64,000 bases of DNA from Paramecium sonneborni (taxonomy: Eukaryota; Ciliophora; Oligohymenophorea; Peniculida; Parameciidae): the NCBI GenBank assembly GCA_905182985.1, contig CAJJDN010000013.1:644516-708515 (forward strand), given 5' to 3'. How positions within the stretch are numbered: position 1 is the stretch's first letter; each line of letters opens with the position of its first letter. Shown piece after piece: positions 48,299 to 60,530 of the stretch. The translations under genes were made by a program, and so were the position numbers. The notes under the pieces are model-generated. The model was not told where the DNA came from. It saw only the letters and a program-made list of their open reading frames with translations, and did not search any database.

Positions 48299-48934
48299 AT
48301 GAAACTTTTATAAATTAAATAGTAATAATAATTAAAAGTTCAATATATATTTGTACCTAGTCTAATCATTCTTTACAACGATTATTATAAGTTTATTAAT
48401 TCTTAAAAGTATCCAGAAGAAACTTTTTTTATTTCTTGTGTGGATAATGAAGAAAAATGTGATGTCATTCTCACAACATCTGTTAATGGAATTTTTTCTA
48501 TTTTTTTATTTGTAAACTAAGGAGATTGCAACAGATTTTATTTTGGAGTTAAATTACAAATATCTTAAAATTAATTATAGTCCCTAACATTGTTTCTGTT
48601 TTTCACAGAAAGTGTAGGAGTATAAATAGAAGTAAACCCTCCTTATTTTACTTCATTAAGTTATTTATAAATTGATGGTTATTCTCCAATTTTATTTGTA
48701 ATGGATTTATTTTATAATTTTAATTGAACATCTAATTTAGTATCCCAACTTTTAAATCTTTCTAATCTTATTTATGATTTTTATGGAGATTCTTTATATC
48801 CAGATCCTAATGTATTATTAATTCTGGAAGGTTTAGTAAAGGAATTATCAAAAAAAGAATCAAATTTATTTTAAATTAAAGGTGCTTTTTCAACTTATTT
48901 TATTTTATTTGAAGAAATTGCTTTAGATTAGTTT
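48299..48934 (+). CDS. unresolved ORF interrupted by an in-frame TGA
   Basis: From ATG 48299 the frame reads a Gln-rich start, then a coding-like stretch (KYPEETFFISCVDNEEKC, DVILTTSVNGIFSIF) until TGA at 48725-48727. The same frame resumes directly as LVSQLLNLSNLIYDFYGDSL and LILEGLVKELSKKESNLF, which look coding too. I find no GT...AG intron of 3n length that removes the TGA. The ATG lies 1 bp after the Myb stop, so the true start is elsewhere. A pseudogene, a sequencing error, or an unspotted intron are all possible. Confidence 0.35.
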
Positions 48935-49322
48935 TCAAATCGTTTATTAGAACTAGAAATATATAAAAATATATTACAATATTTCATTAAAATTTAAACC
49001 TCCAGAGATTTTGCTTGTTGGTTACCTTTTTTAACTTAATGGTTCACTAAAATATTAAGAATTATTTAGAATTGTTCTATCAGTTTATCCCCAATTCCCA
49101 AAATAAATATTTGGTTTATCTTGATGTTCTTTGAATGGTTCACGATTTAAAATATTATTTCTAACTTCCTTTCTGAATTCTGTCAATTGTCGTTTATTCA
49201 TCTAGGTAGTGACTTAAGAATTACTAAAACCAAGATTATCAATTGATTTTTGATATCTTGATGAATTTATCTGAAATATATTAATAAATGGATACTGGAG
49301 AATATTTTGATTGATTAAGCAT
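48935..49322 (-). CDS. small conserved-looking protein, 120 aa
   Basis: A 25-nt intron at 49271-49295 gives 121 codons. The start MLNQSKYSPINSSRYQKSI leads to a well-structured core: TEFRKEVRNNILNREPF, NIYFGNWGQTDRTILNNS and SEPLSQKRQPTSKISGGLNF. The density of Gly, Asn and Arg turns recalls small microtubule-inner or flagellar proteins, but I cannot name a family. The C-terminal residues (YIFIYFQFQQTI) are less convincing. Confidence 0.65.
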
Positions 49323-49399
49323 CTTCTCTTCTTAATTTTTAACAAATTAAATTAATATTAAAAATTATTGTTAATTATATATATATAAATTGTTATTTT

Positions 49400-51244
49400 T
49401 CAATATAATTATGAAAATTCAAAGATATGTATGATCATTAATCTATCGACTATGTGAATTCTTGCCATTTTAGCATTTTATAATTCCACATTGTTTTTCA
49501 TTTTCATTAGAATATTTTGATTACTAACACTAGATAATTAAATTTGTTAATTCAAAATTTTTGTATCCTCTCCTAAAACTTTATATATCCAATTAATTAA
49601 TAATTCAACTGTCCATTCATCATATTAATAAAATAATTTACGAAACATTTACACTAAAAAAATTAAAGATTATAATTCTATTGAATCCTATTCTTTGAAG
49701 ATAGATTTACAAATAGTAAGCCAAGCTGCAAATGAAATTTCATCTTCTAAATATTTATAACAACATTCTATAATTAAATTTCCAATCATATATTCTTTAT
49801 TGTTGTATGTTATTTTTGTTGTTGCTTAAGTTATTTTTTTAATAATTAAGTAGATTTCACTCAGAAATCTTATTGAATATTCAAATACAGGTCTTACATA
49901 AAGTGCATATTCATCATTTTTGAAATTTGGATAAAATTGTAATTTTGTTTTAGCTTCTATCAATGGATCCTCTGGTATGTGAGATGGTTTATCTTACATA
50001 TATGAATTAGCTAGATTCTATTTTTCTTAAGAAGTTAATATAGTTATAATTTCTTCATTTAAAAGTTCTGAATTGAAAATAAGATCTGATTCAGGAATAT
50101 CAATACTAAAGAGAGCTTTTATTAAAACAATAAATATTTTTGTAATTTGTTTATCTTTTGATATCTCTTCTAATTATTTTATAGATTTTAAAATAAGATG
50201 AGATGTGATTTTTAAAGCATTAGTATCAGAAAAACTATAAAAATAAATTGGAGCTTAAAGTAATTCAATTTTCTATTTAAAAAGATGAAATTTTTCTTGG
50301 TATTAAAAAAGCCAGAAAGGTTATTCATCAGAAGGATATATTAAAAAAGATGTATCATTTTATTACAATTTATCATACTTCAAATTACTTTAAAATTGAA
50401 TATATCTTGGACTTAAGAACTTGAGATGTTCTTTTAATTTTAAAAAATATTATTAATCTATAGATAAATCGAAGCATCTTTTTTCTTCTAATTATTAAGC
50501 TTCTAATTATCTTTTCTTTTATTTTAATAGAACTATTTAATTTTTAATACATTATTCATAATCCAAATTTTAATCTCTTGTTAATTTTCTATAAGCAAGA
50601 TAGGAATCAAATTGTTGATTTTTGAATAACTTCAGTATGCGTTGCAATTATAAAATTTCAATGTCAATAAAATACCTCTTATCTTCAAAATCAAATAAAT
50701 CCCCATGAAATTCGGTTTTGCATTTACTTTAATCGTCATCTCCTCTTCTTTATTTATCATGAGGAATAGCTTTGTAAAATCTATTTAAAACATCTTTAAA
50801 TTAATCTTTAAATTTCTACTATTCATTATAATAAACATAAGATGTTTAACCTAAACGATCTAGTGTAGATATATCAACTTATGTATGTAAACCTCTCATT
50901 GTAGAAAACTGTTCTAAATTTTTTTTCATTAATTTAATAAAGCTTTAAGAAGGTGATTCTTATACTATTTATTTTTATTACTCTTGTGAATCTGAACAAT
51001 CTTACCATTATTCTAATGAATCTATAAAATCAGAGGCATCATTCTCTTATGAAATTTCTTCAGATCCAGATAATGATTATTATGGATTATATTCTTCTGA
51101 ATCATCATCATCTATTTATGCTTATGCAAAATATTAATTATTTTTCCAAAATTTATCTGATTCTTCTTCATTAGTATGCTATCTTGGTCGCCTTTGTCTT
51201 TTTTATAATTATTCTTCTTCCTAATTATTTTCTTCATTGCTCAT
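49400..51244 (-). CDS. unknown protein with acidic N-terminus, 614 aa
   Basis: An intronless frame of 615 codons. Residues 1-90 are acidic and Gln/Ser-rich (IDDDDSEEYNPQQSLSGSEE). The rest is helical, with blocks such as FIKLMKKNLEQFSTMRGLH, FHGDLFDFEDKRYFIDIEIL and DEYALYVRPVFEYSIRFLSE that look like alpha-solenoid repeats. There is no membrane segment or signal peptide. Large helical proteins with acidic heads include translation and transport factors, but I recognise none. No introns in 1.8 kb is unusual here. Confidence 0.8.
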
Positions 51245-51753
51245 TAATTATTTTTTAATTTTATTATTAAATTAATTAATTATTAATTTAATCTATTACC
51301 TCTATTAATTCAATATAAAATTTAAAAAAAAATTATTAAAATTTTCAATCTAACCTTTTTTTTTAATAATAAATTATTTATTTATAATCCTTTCAACTAA
51401 AATATCTAATCCTCAAATGAATATTTATTTTGATATTATAATCTTTATTTGAAAATTCCATTCTAAACTTTAAATATATCAATGTCAATATCAGTTTTTT
51501 AAACTTTTTAAAAAAGCATTACTTAATTTTTAACAATTAAAATGATACTTACTATCTAATAAACCATTCAATTTAAAAGATTTCAAAAACTGTAATAATT
51601 AAGTTTTTTTTTAAAGTATACTAATACTATTTTGAAAGATAAATCAAGCAGATTTTGAAAATAATACATAAAATAATTATTTTTTTGAAAATATATCTTT
51701 AATAAAAAAAATATTTTTAAAGTTAGTGATTACTTTAAATTAATATTCAAATT
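51245..51753. other. intergenic, no gene seen
   Basis: About 510 bp of very AT-rich DNA with T-runs between two - strand genes. No ORF or RNA gene is supported. Confidence 0.45.
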
Positions 51754-54195
51754 TCAATTACCCACGCTATGATTAGAGTATCTAGCTTAAAGTAATAGAG
51801 ATTGTGGTTTCATCCTAAATAGATTATGCTCACTTTTAATGAAAATTGGTTTCTAAGATAAGGGTTGTTTGGGAATATTAATTGATGTTGAAAAGTTTTG
51901 AGTTTTATATTCAGATTGAGTTATAGGTGAAGGGGATTATATAGATTCAGTTAGTGTACGATTATCACTATATTTATAGGAACTAGGGAAACAATTAAAT
52001 AATTGCCCTTTTGATATAGGTGTGTTATTACCAATTAATCTTTCAGATTGATCAATTGATTTGGATATTCTTTGACTCATTTCTGTTTTCATTAGTTGAT
52101 ATTCAATAAACTTTTTAAGATGTTAAGATTAAGAACCCATTTCTTAACGAATCATTTCACTGGCTTCGTGTTACCTTTTAATTTTAATTTTTTCATTCTC
52201 AGGAACTAAATCCATGTGTTTTCTATCATACTTTTTTATTTCATCATTATTTTACTACATAATTTACACTTATTTTCTAAAATCTTGTTCGCTTGCCTTT
52301 TTTTATCTAAGAATTTTTTATGATGATTTATGATTCACTTAACCTTTAATCTTATTTAATACTCCTTTCAAACTAACTACCTAAAGTTCATAATCTTCCT
52401 CAATATCTTTGCTTTTAGAATCTATTCTACTTGTCATTGATCCTAGTAAAGGACTGTTTGATTAATTGAGTTTCAGCAAGGGAAACTCACTACTTTATTT
52501 TTAATTCGTTCTTAATGTCAAAGGCTTTTCTAATTTTATAGGATATTCTTGTACATAATCATGAATAGACATTGTTTTTTATTTCGATTATACTTATTGT
52601 AATTCTTCTGGTTCCTCTTCAATAATCTTATTCAAATTAAAGGTTGATTTTTTATCATTTTCATTTTTTAATTTCAACAAATAAAGCTGTTGATTTAATT
52701 TAACTTTTTCATATTAACTTTAATGAAATTTATCAATCTGTTTAATCAAACCTATATTGTGTTGGTATTTCATGTTAGCTTAATCGTAAAAATACTTTTT
52801 TAAAGTTGTTTAATCGCTTAATATTCTATTGAAATGATTCATTTGTAAACCATAAATTTTTGCCTTTTCACTTTTGACTAGAATGGTTTGTTAAGATAGA
52901 GGTATTTTAAGCATAATTTCAACATCACCAATAATCTCACCTTCACTCAAAATAATAATTCTCCTTTATTAAATCATTTTCTTAGGAGGTTTCATTTAAG
53001 TTTGTTTAATTGCAAGTAACAATTATTATTCAGATGATGCCAATTCAGATTGTTGTTCTTCAGAAACTTAATTAACAATCTCTTATTCATGTACAACTTC
53101 TAATTCTCCTTTTTTAAGCAAATATATTTATGTTACTTTATCACCCTTTTTAATTAAAAAGTTTCCTTTCCTTAGTTCTATCTTTTTAAAGTTGTAACAA
53201 TATCTTAAAGTTACAAATCGAGGACATTCTCTAAAGAAGTAATTTTAAAAAAATTTAATTCTCTATTCAATTTTATTAAGTTCTGCATCTTTTAATAGAG
53301 ATTTATAATCTTATGAAGTAAGAACAGCCAATTCTAAATTAGATTTTGCTACTACAGTTGCTGATCTAGGTTAATTCCAAATGAGTGCTAATTCTCCAAA
53401 CATTTATCCTTCAACTAATTCAATGACAAATTTATGTTTAAATACTCCGTCAATAAAAAAATAATCAATATCTAATTTTGATGGTGGAATGCCTGCTGTC
53501 ATCTCTAATCCCATTTAATATTATATTTCTAATATTTTCTTATCCTTTTCTTCTTCTATTTTAACTTCTTCAATAATGTGTTGAGTTTAAAGTAATTTTA
53601 TGGAATGAAATTGTTCATCTTCAACTTACTTTGAATTTTATCGTTTAAGTTTCTTCATCAAACCAACTGATGATGAAAATCTATTTTTCATCTTCTCTCT
53701 TTTTGCCTAATTTATAACAGATATAGGATGAGTTCTTTTTTATTATTATGTACAGTTTTCAAACTTTTTTCTACTTTTGTAAGATAAATCATTAACTACA
53801 TATTGATCTAATTATGAATATATATTGACACTCCCACTCAAAATTATAAAAGCATTTTCACCTTTGTCACCTTATTTAAATACAGTTTCACCTTATTAAA
53901 AAGCTTTATAAGTCATCTTCTAACAACATTAAGTGTGAAGTCTATTATCAATATTTTTTTATTTGGAATTCATTTCCTTGAAAAATTGTAAATTTTCAGT
54001 AGCCTTCACAATTAATAATAATTCTTCTTCAAATCTATCTGAAGGATCCCTTTTTAATATAATTGTTGCATATTTAATTAGTTAAGATGGATCTAACTAA
54101 GTTTATAATTCTTGACAAACTGTTCTATATTTGTATTAGTTTTTGTTCCTTAACCATTGAAACTCAAACAATGGATTTGTGACTGGAGAACTCAT
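51754..54195 (-). CDS. protein with two cyclic-nucleotide-binding domains, 813 aa
   Basis: An intronless frame of 814 codons. cNBD1 spans about residues 95-285 with a long insertion: FQQGETVFKQGDKGENAFII and later GQMFGELALIWNQPRSATVV, a phosphate-binding cassette with the Glu and Arg that contact cAMP/cGMP. cNBD2 spans about 330-450 (RKGNFLIKKGDKVTQIYLL, EGEIIGDVEIMLKIPL) and lacks the cassette Arg, so it probably does not bind nucleotide. The C-terminal 300 residues are charged, coiled-coil and Ser-rich. It has no kinase, channel or DD/D docking domain, so it is neither a PKG nor a classical PKA regulatory subunit. An R-subunit-like or scaffold role is inference. Confidence 0.9.
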
Positions 54196-54253
54196 ATGTA
54201 TATAAAATACTGAGTATTTTTCTAAACAAATTTTAATTGAATGTAATTATAGA

Positions 54254-55567
54254 TCATTTTTTAGCTTTTGCAAAACCAACTTAATCATTATCTCTATCGT
54301 AAATACTATAATATTTTCTAAGAAAGACATCTCCTAATATCCAAGCAGGTCCTTAAGGTTATTAAATATCTAAAGGCATAAAGGCAGCAATGCAATCCCA
54401 ATTATTAACTTCAATTAATGCTTCTAAAAAGAATTAAATGAAATTATACATAAATCATCACCTTCATTTATTTCTGTTAATTAAGCAGCATCAAAATTGG
54501 TTGGTTTAACATATTCTTCAGGTTCTAATGTATAATCAACATCATCAATCTTAAATGTAATTGTAGGTAATGTATTGATTTCATGACAATGAGATTTTAC
54601 ATTTAAAGTTCTTAATAAAGTACCTAAATCATCAAAAGGTCCACTCATAATTGATGTACCAGTATCAACAATAAGTCTACATGATCCATGACATAAACCA
54701 ATATCTTTGTTATCTACTAAAATATTATCAGCTTTAATCATCCAATAATATTTATCAATAACATCATGATAATGAATATCTCCATCCACATGAGATGGAT
54801 TGTAACCTCCTAAAGTAAATTCACTATGTGCAATATCATTTGCATCTTTGGCAAAATAGAATGCAAATTAATTTCTCTCCAATACTCTCTAATCCATAAG
54901 ATTATCAAAAACTGGATTGAAATTCTTAGGTGCCATTTTTGGATAGGCTAAACCTAAAATACCATCGAAATCTAAATCTCTAAATATAGCTCCATTTTCA
55001 CTAGTAATCTCTGCTAAATTCTATCTTGGTAATGTAACTTCACCAAAATAAACAGTGTCAGCATTTACAACTCCTTTTAAATCACCACTTCCAAATTCAA
55101 CATTCAATTCTTAATTCAAAGGTAGAAATGATTGACTATCTTCATGATTATATTGTTTATGTCTCATGCACCCTTCTTCTTAACATCTTGTTGAATCTAT
55201 CCATAAATTTGCACTTCCTGTATCTAATACAACTTTAAATGTATTTCCAGATTATCCTATTCCTAAATCAGCTGTATATTGAATATTTTTGTAATTATGC
55301 ATTCTCATATACTCAGGACCTGATTTTTGGATTTAAGCAAACGATGAATCTCCTAATTTGTCTTAATTTATTGCAATTAGTTTGTAAAAGTTTTATTTAT
55401 CTTATACTTTAGTTTCTCTTTCATTCAATTAAATATGAATTACTTTCTTTTTTTCGGGTTCTAAGAATTTCTACTCATTTTGGCTAATAATCAACAATTT
55501 AATCTTACATATTTACTGCATCTGACAATAAAATGATTAAACTTAAGAATAAGAACGACTTATTCAT
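54254..55567 (-). CDS. pepsin-family aspartic protease (cathepsin D-like)
   Basis: Introns at 55484-55508 and 54424-54449 (25 and 26 nt) give 420 aa. The N-terminus is a signal peptide (MNKSFLFLSLIILLSDA), followed by a propeptide of about 70 residues. Both catalytic aspartates are present: VVLDTGSANLWID and LIVDTGTSIMSGP. The Tyr-flap region, FDGILGLAYPKMAP and the closing WILGDVFLRKYYSIYDRDN complete the bilobal fold. The protein ends VGFAKAKK. It is predicted to be a secreted or lysosomal (phagosomal) protease cleaved from a zymogen. No active-site residue is missing. The stop lies 58 bp from the start of the cNBD gene. Confidence 0.96.
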
Positions 55568-55747
55568 TTGCAAAAACGATTTTTATAAAATAATAATTAT
55601 GAGTTAATTCACAACATACTTATATCATATTTAATCAAAGAAATATTCATGAAATCACTCTTAATTTTGATGATCTTTATTGATAAATTATTATTATTAT
55701 TATTAATACAGATAAAAAAGAATGAGGATATATTCTTATTTTTAAAT

Positions 55748-56455
55748 TCATACAAAAAGAATTATCAATATTAATGAAACTACTTCTAATGTTAAAAATA
55801 AATATAGACAGCAATATGATGATGATTTAAGAAACTTTTTCAATTTTCCATTTACATTTATCATATCCTTATTTGTTTTATCCATTTCTTTATCCACTTA
55901 ATTTAATAATCTATTCTATTCATCTAAAGTATTTCCAATATTCTTTCCTTATACTTTAAGAGTATCTAGTTAATCAATACAAACATCAAGTTTCTAATCT
56001 TACTCTTTTTATAATTATTTTTAATTTTAATGTAATTATTTGTTATCCATTTGCTATAAAGTCTCTGTGTCCTTATATTATTTACCACTATTTGACCTAT
56101 TATTAAACAAATTATCCTATTAAGATTTTAATGATTTGTCAAAATTTTGTTTTAAATCAATTGCTATATTCTATAACTCTAATAATTTATTTTTTCTTGT
56201 CTCTCCTTCCTTCTATAAAACTTCTTAATTTTAATTTTATCTTTCAATTAGTAATTTTAACAATTCTATTTCTCTATCTTACAAATTATAATGTATTCTA
56301 ATACCTAGTTTAGAAATTCCTCCTCTAATTTCTCCATCAATCATTCCAACAGGTTAATTAGCATTTATCTTTTATTCTCTCTTTTATATATCTGATCTTA
56401 ATTATTAGATCAATCTCTAAATTCTATCTATATCACTTCTATATGTATCAGTCAT
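55748..56455 (-). CDS. Qc-SNARE (syntaxin 6/8-like)
   Basis: An intronless frame of 236 codons. The SNARE motif lies near residues 150-205 (QDQKLDVCIDQLDTLKVQGK, then NIGNTLDEQNRLLNQVDKEM) with the heptad pattern and a central Gln. A short linker (KLKKFLKSSSYCC) is followed by a C-terminal membrane anchor (LTLEVVSLILIILFV). The N-terminal half is coiled coil. This fits the Qc/Syntaxin-8/6 family that drives endosome, TGN or lysosome fusion. The exact transport step cannot be stated. It lies 34 bp before the NMT gene end on the same strand. Confidence 0.9.
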
Positions 56456-56489
56456 TGAATTTTATATTTGTATATTTATTAATAATAAC

Positions 56490-57895
56490 TCATACAAGAA
56501 CAATTCCTATTTCTTCTGGTTTAAGCATATTACTCTCTAATTTCCAATTGTAAAGATAATAATTCAATTAACCATCACCTGGACAGAACATTAATTCCTA
56601 TCAATCTTATATAACCAAATACTTTCAAAAATTTTTCATTTTCCATAATATCCAAAGCATTGAATACGTCATAACCTTCATTTTTTGCTAAGATTAATGC
56701 ATCATACATTAATTATACAATTGGTGTTTATGTTGCCACATTATAATACGAGTAGGCTGCCTTTAATTATACATAAATGCTTAATACTCTTAAATGAGTG
56801 TATTTTGGATTTTTAATCACTTAACTTGGAAGATTATAAAAAGATACGAAATCTGTCACTACTCCTTATTCTTTTTCTACAACATATGTGCTTATAACAT
56901 CCTTTCTAGGTATAAACCAATGTTTGACTTCATCTTCAGTATATTTAAAATACAATTTGAATTTTCTAAAAAATAAAAATTCTAAATACTTTAAATATTC
57001 ATTTAGTATTTTAGTAACTTAAGCTACATCTTTTTTTTTCATAGGTCTGAGTCCTTATGTTTTTGGTTCATCAGGTAATTTATAAAGTTTCTGTTACCTT
57101 GAAATAGTTTATCTTGCAGAAAGAGATGAAAATCCAACTTCAATTAATTTTTTAGCATTCAAGCTTCTATGATAATATCTAGTTTAAGAGATTGGAGTTG
57201 GAACAACTATTCCAGCTGTATAAACTGCTTGCCACATGTTTTTAATATGGACTCGTCTTGTTATTTCTTTAATCAAAACTGGAGCCAATCTATTTGCTCT
57301 AATTTTTTTGTGAACACACAAGAAATTTATTTCAGTCATCTTTACTTTTGTTTATTGATTCTCAATATGAAGTGCAACTGGAATTCCTGTTATAAATCCA
57401 ACCAATTTTTAATTTACTTTAACCCCTACTATCCAATCAGGGTATTATCCTGGAGGTAATAATGCCCATCTCAGAAAATCAATAGAGTAATCAAATCTAA
57501 ACATATTGTCATCATCTTCTACATAATTTTCTTTCAATAATGTATATACCTAATATTAAATTTTAAAATACTTATTAGGCTTGTTCATCATTTCTCAAAT
57601 CAACATTACACCATTCAAATTTAGAAATCAAATTATATGGATCCTTTCTAACATCTGCTAAAATGCCTTCTTAAATTGGACCAGGTTTTAAGGAATCCAT
57701 ATCATTGATATTTGGCATAGGTTGTGTTTCCCAAAATTAATGAGGTTTATTTAATTTATCTAATAATTATTGATTGTATTGAGTTTGCTTTTGTACAACA
57801 CTAAGTTATTATTATTATTGTTAATCTTATTCTCCTTACCCTTATACTTCGATTTCTTCATCACTAGATTCCTATTATTTTTCCTGTTGTTGCAT
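56490..57895 (-). CDS. NMT: glycylpeptide N-tetradecanoyltransferase
   Basis: Introns at 57550-57571, 56966-56989, 56761-56787 and 56598-56622 (22, 24, 27 and 25 nt) give 435 aa. Family blocks follow in order: [120 protein letters not shown] and [18 protein letters not shown] adds myristate to N-terminal glycine of proteins. The N-terminal 40 residues are Gln/Glu-rich and replace the basic extension of animal NMTs. Two of the introns are 3n without in-frame TGA; the conserved blocks show they are removed. The expected C-terminal MLxxL-type ending is [11 protein letters not shown]. Confidence 0.97.
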
Positions 57896-58515
57896 TTTTT
57901 ATTAAAATTTAAAAATAATTAATCATATCAATCTCAAAATTACTTTTATATTACAATTTTTCTAAAAATAAAGAATAAATTTTTATCAAGATATCTTAAT
58001 TTATTCTTAAAATTTGATCTCAATTTCTCTAATAATAGCATTACTTTATCTATTTATTATGATAACTTTTATTTATTATTAGATAAATTAAATTCTCTTT
58101 AAGAAATATGAAACAAATGCTACTCCTATATAAATTAAGTTTTTCTATTCGCAATATTTTGCTTAACACTTATATTTATCTTTTAGAAAAATATAGATGA
58201 ATATTCTTTTAAAAGAAAATTTGATCTTAATTGTTTTTTCAAAATTTGGTCTAAATTTTACATTAGAATATTATTTTTGTAAAAGAGTTCATAAATTACA
58301 AAAAAATTGAGATAAAAATTCAATCTCCTTTATAAAAAACCTTTTAATTTAAGACTTGTTATTATAAAATTTGAGAATTTTAGTAAGCAATAAGTTTAAG
58401 TTTGACTTATATATAAATATTAAATAAATTTTTTTAATTATTAATTTAAAAATGAATGTAAATGTTGTAATTTTTCCAATATATTGTATTATAAATCAAG
58501 TTTTTTAAATAAGTA
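57896..58515. other. intergenic, no gene seen
   Basis: About 620 bp between the NMT gene start and the next - strand gene end. It contains loosely repeated AAATTTGATCT- and AAATTTGGTCT-like words near 58012, 58216 and 58245. No ORF or RNA gene is supported. Confidence 0.45.
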
Positions 58516-59256
58516 TCAATCATAATCATTAAATACACTTTTTTATAAAAATGTACGACGATTAATTTACTAACATTAAAATTCATCTTTTTTTGAATTA
58601 GAATTAATAATTTTTTTTTCATTTTTTTTGATTAAAGTATCATTCTTCCTTTTAAGAATATTTCTTCTTTCTACATCATTCTGAGCAAAATACTTTTAAT
58701 CGAATTTATTAAATTAAATCTCTGAGTTAGAAATGATTTTTTTCTTTTATTTTAACTCCTAGTTGACAGTTCTTGAATCCCAAATTAATAATCTTTATTT
58801 CTAAATTGATCTATAAGATTATTATTACTATTATAATTATATTTATAGTTCTGATGATGTTGTTTAATTATTTCCAATTATGTTTCCTTAGTTTATTGAT
58901 TAAAAACTTATGAAATTTTCTTCTTCACTTGTAAACCTTTAAATTTATTATTGACAATTGGCTTCCCAATCATTTTATTACTCTAAACTTTCTTCATTTT
59001 CTGATTAGGTCATAGTAAATTGATCTGAAACGATACTTAAGGCTTAAGGAGGTAGAAGATTAGCTTTAATTTTTTTTTATTCGAGACCAAATTAGGGAAC
59101 AGAATGAATATCAAGACTAGAGAACTCAAAATTAATATCATTGTCAATGTGATTCATTCCAAAACTATATTAATGAGATTAAGTTTAAATTATTTGTTAG
59201 GTTTGGAGAATTACAGATTAAGAATCTTGTTTGCATTATTTACATTCATTTCCCAT
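58516..59256 (-). CDS. Gln-rich protein with N-terminal myristoylation signal, 246 aa
   Basis: An intronless frame of 247 codons. It starts MGNECKQCKQDS, with Gly2, a small residue and nearby cysteines, as in myristoylated and palmitoylated proteins. The remainder is Gln/Ser/Glu-rich and mostly disordered, with a poly-Gln run near residue 165 and a basic helical tail (VERRNILKRKNDTLIKKN). No known domain. The neighbouring NMT gene makes it a natural candidate substrate, though adjacency is not evidence of interaction. Confidence 0.8.
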
Positions 59257-59381
59257 ATTAAGTTTCTTGAGTATATTAATATAAAAGATTAAATTAAATT
59301 AGCAAGATAAAAACATAAATTTCATCATATATTGATATATATTTTTATACTGTTTTATTTGTAATAAGAATTTTTAATTAA

Positions 59382-60115
59382 TCAAAACGATTAAATAATT
59401 TATTATATTTAATTATAATTTAATGGTTTACCATCATATTTTTTGAAAATGAACTATTTGTCTTCTAAAAAGGATATCACTGAAATATTAGAAGAGTTTC
59501 TTTCCTCAAAATCAGATGGATCAATAAGTATTTTATCTTCAAAAAATGCAAATGATTAACATTTGATTTCCTTATTTATAATTGATGTTTGTGTTTCAAA
59601 ATGTCTAACTAATAATTAATTTAAAATAAAATACTTTATTATAAAGAGAATGAAACGCAATTTATAAGATGTGATAATAATGATCCATCGGCTCCAGCTA
59701 CTCTAATAAGTAATTCAATTAATTAAACTTTTCCACTTTGAGTTCTTAGTCTTTATGGATCTATAATCTGCATAATCACATCTTGAATCTGATTAAGATA
59801 TTGTTTCTCAATTCTAATTTTATCTATATTACTTAAATCATCTTAATTATCCATAATAATTGATAATTCTTAATCTCATTAAATACTAATACTAATGCAT
59901 TAATTTAGGTCTATTTCTTTTAATTCTATTTCCTTAATTATTTATTTGACTGAAATAAAACAATCAGCATATTAATAATGAGTAAATCCTTCTCCAAATT
60001 CTATTATAATCTATCTTGGCTATTTAAATTATCTTCCATCAACCCTAACATTTTTCTCCAAAAATCTTTTCATAAAATCTTAAGGAAACATTTCTTTAAA
60101 AATATCGGCGTCCAT
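59382..60115 (-). CDS. RRP43: exosome core subunit Rrp43/EXOSC8 (RNase PH fold)
   Basis: Introns at 59869-59892 and 59609-59634 (24 and 26 nt) give 227 aa. The start is diagnostic: MFPQDFMKRFLEKNVRVDGR followed by FKQPRQIIIEFGEG, matching the N-terminus of the Rrp42/Rrp43/Rrp45 group. Later blocks are LRTQSGKVQLIELLIRVAGA, then DGSLLSHLINC, and FEDKILIDPSDFEERNSSNI near the C-terminus. These proteins are catalytically inactive RNase PH subunits of the eukaryotic exosome ring. At 227 aa it is shorter than usual (about 270-390). Assignment to Rrp43 rather than Rrp42 is by the N-terminal pattern and less certain than the family. Confidence 0.8.
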
Positions 60116-60462
60116 TAATTAATAAATAATTATATTTGATTTAAAATAAACAAAATAAATTACATTATTACTGTAATTTTATCAAAGAATTCTAAGTATT
60201 GAAAATAATTATAAGATATTGCTAATCAAAAGTTTAGAAAATGTAATGAAATTAAAATTTATTGATAATAATCACAAATGTTAAATAATTGATTTAGCAT
60301 ATATTTATTAATATAATTTATTTTCGAAAACTAATTGATTAATGAGACATTCTGGATTCATCTAAATATCACCAGCTCCATTAGTACCATTGTAATATAA
60401 AGCTAATTATTAGGAATTATTCAATTTAATCCATACCACTTGTAGCAACAACACCTCCTGCT
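60116..60462. other. intergenic with a possible small - strand gene
   Basis: The stretch between Rrp43 and the next + gene. Its right part contains the coding-like - strand frame reported separately at 60272-60530. Confidence 0.4.
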
Positions 60463-60530
60463 ATGTATTAATCATTAATCTAAGTTTAATAACCATAACC
60501 ATAAATTGTTAGAGTATATATTTTAAATTT
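60272..60530 (-). CDS. possible small protein, start unresolved
   Basis: Minus-strand frames read QINDQYIAGGVVATS and, after a putative 34-nt intron, LYYNGTNGAGDIQMNPECLI, ending at TGA 60272-60274. The Gly/Asn-rich text looks selected, but no in-frame ATG is found and the 5' part lies opposite the first exon of the + strand coiled-coil gene. A short real gene or antisense shadow are both possible. Confidence 0.3.

Noticed and set aside
48300..48930. Minus-strand gene opposite the TGA-interrupted ORF
   Set aside because: Minus-strand frames here are broken by TGA often and show no recognisable or balanced protein, while the plus frame does on both sides of its TGA.
54481..54789. Short 102-aa ORF as an independent gene
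   Set aside because: It is an internal stretch of the aspartic protease free of TAA/TAG; the full frame continues on both sides.
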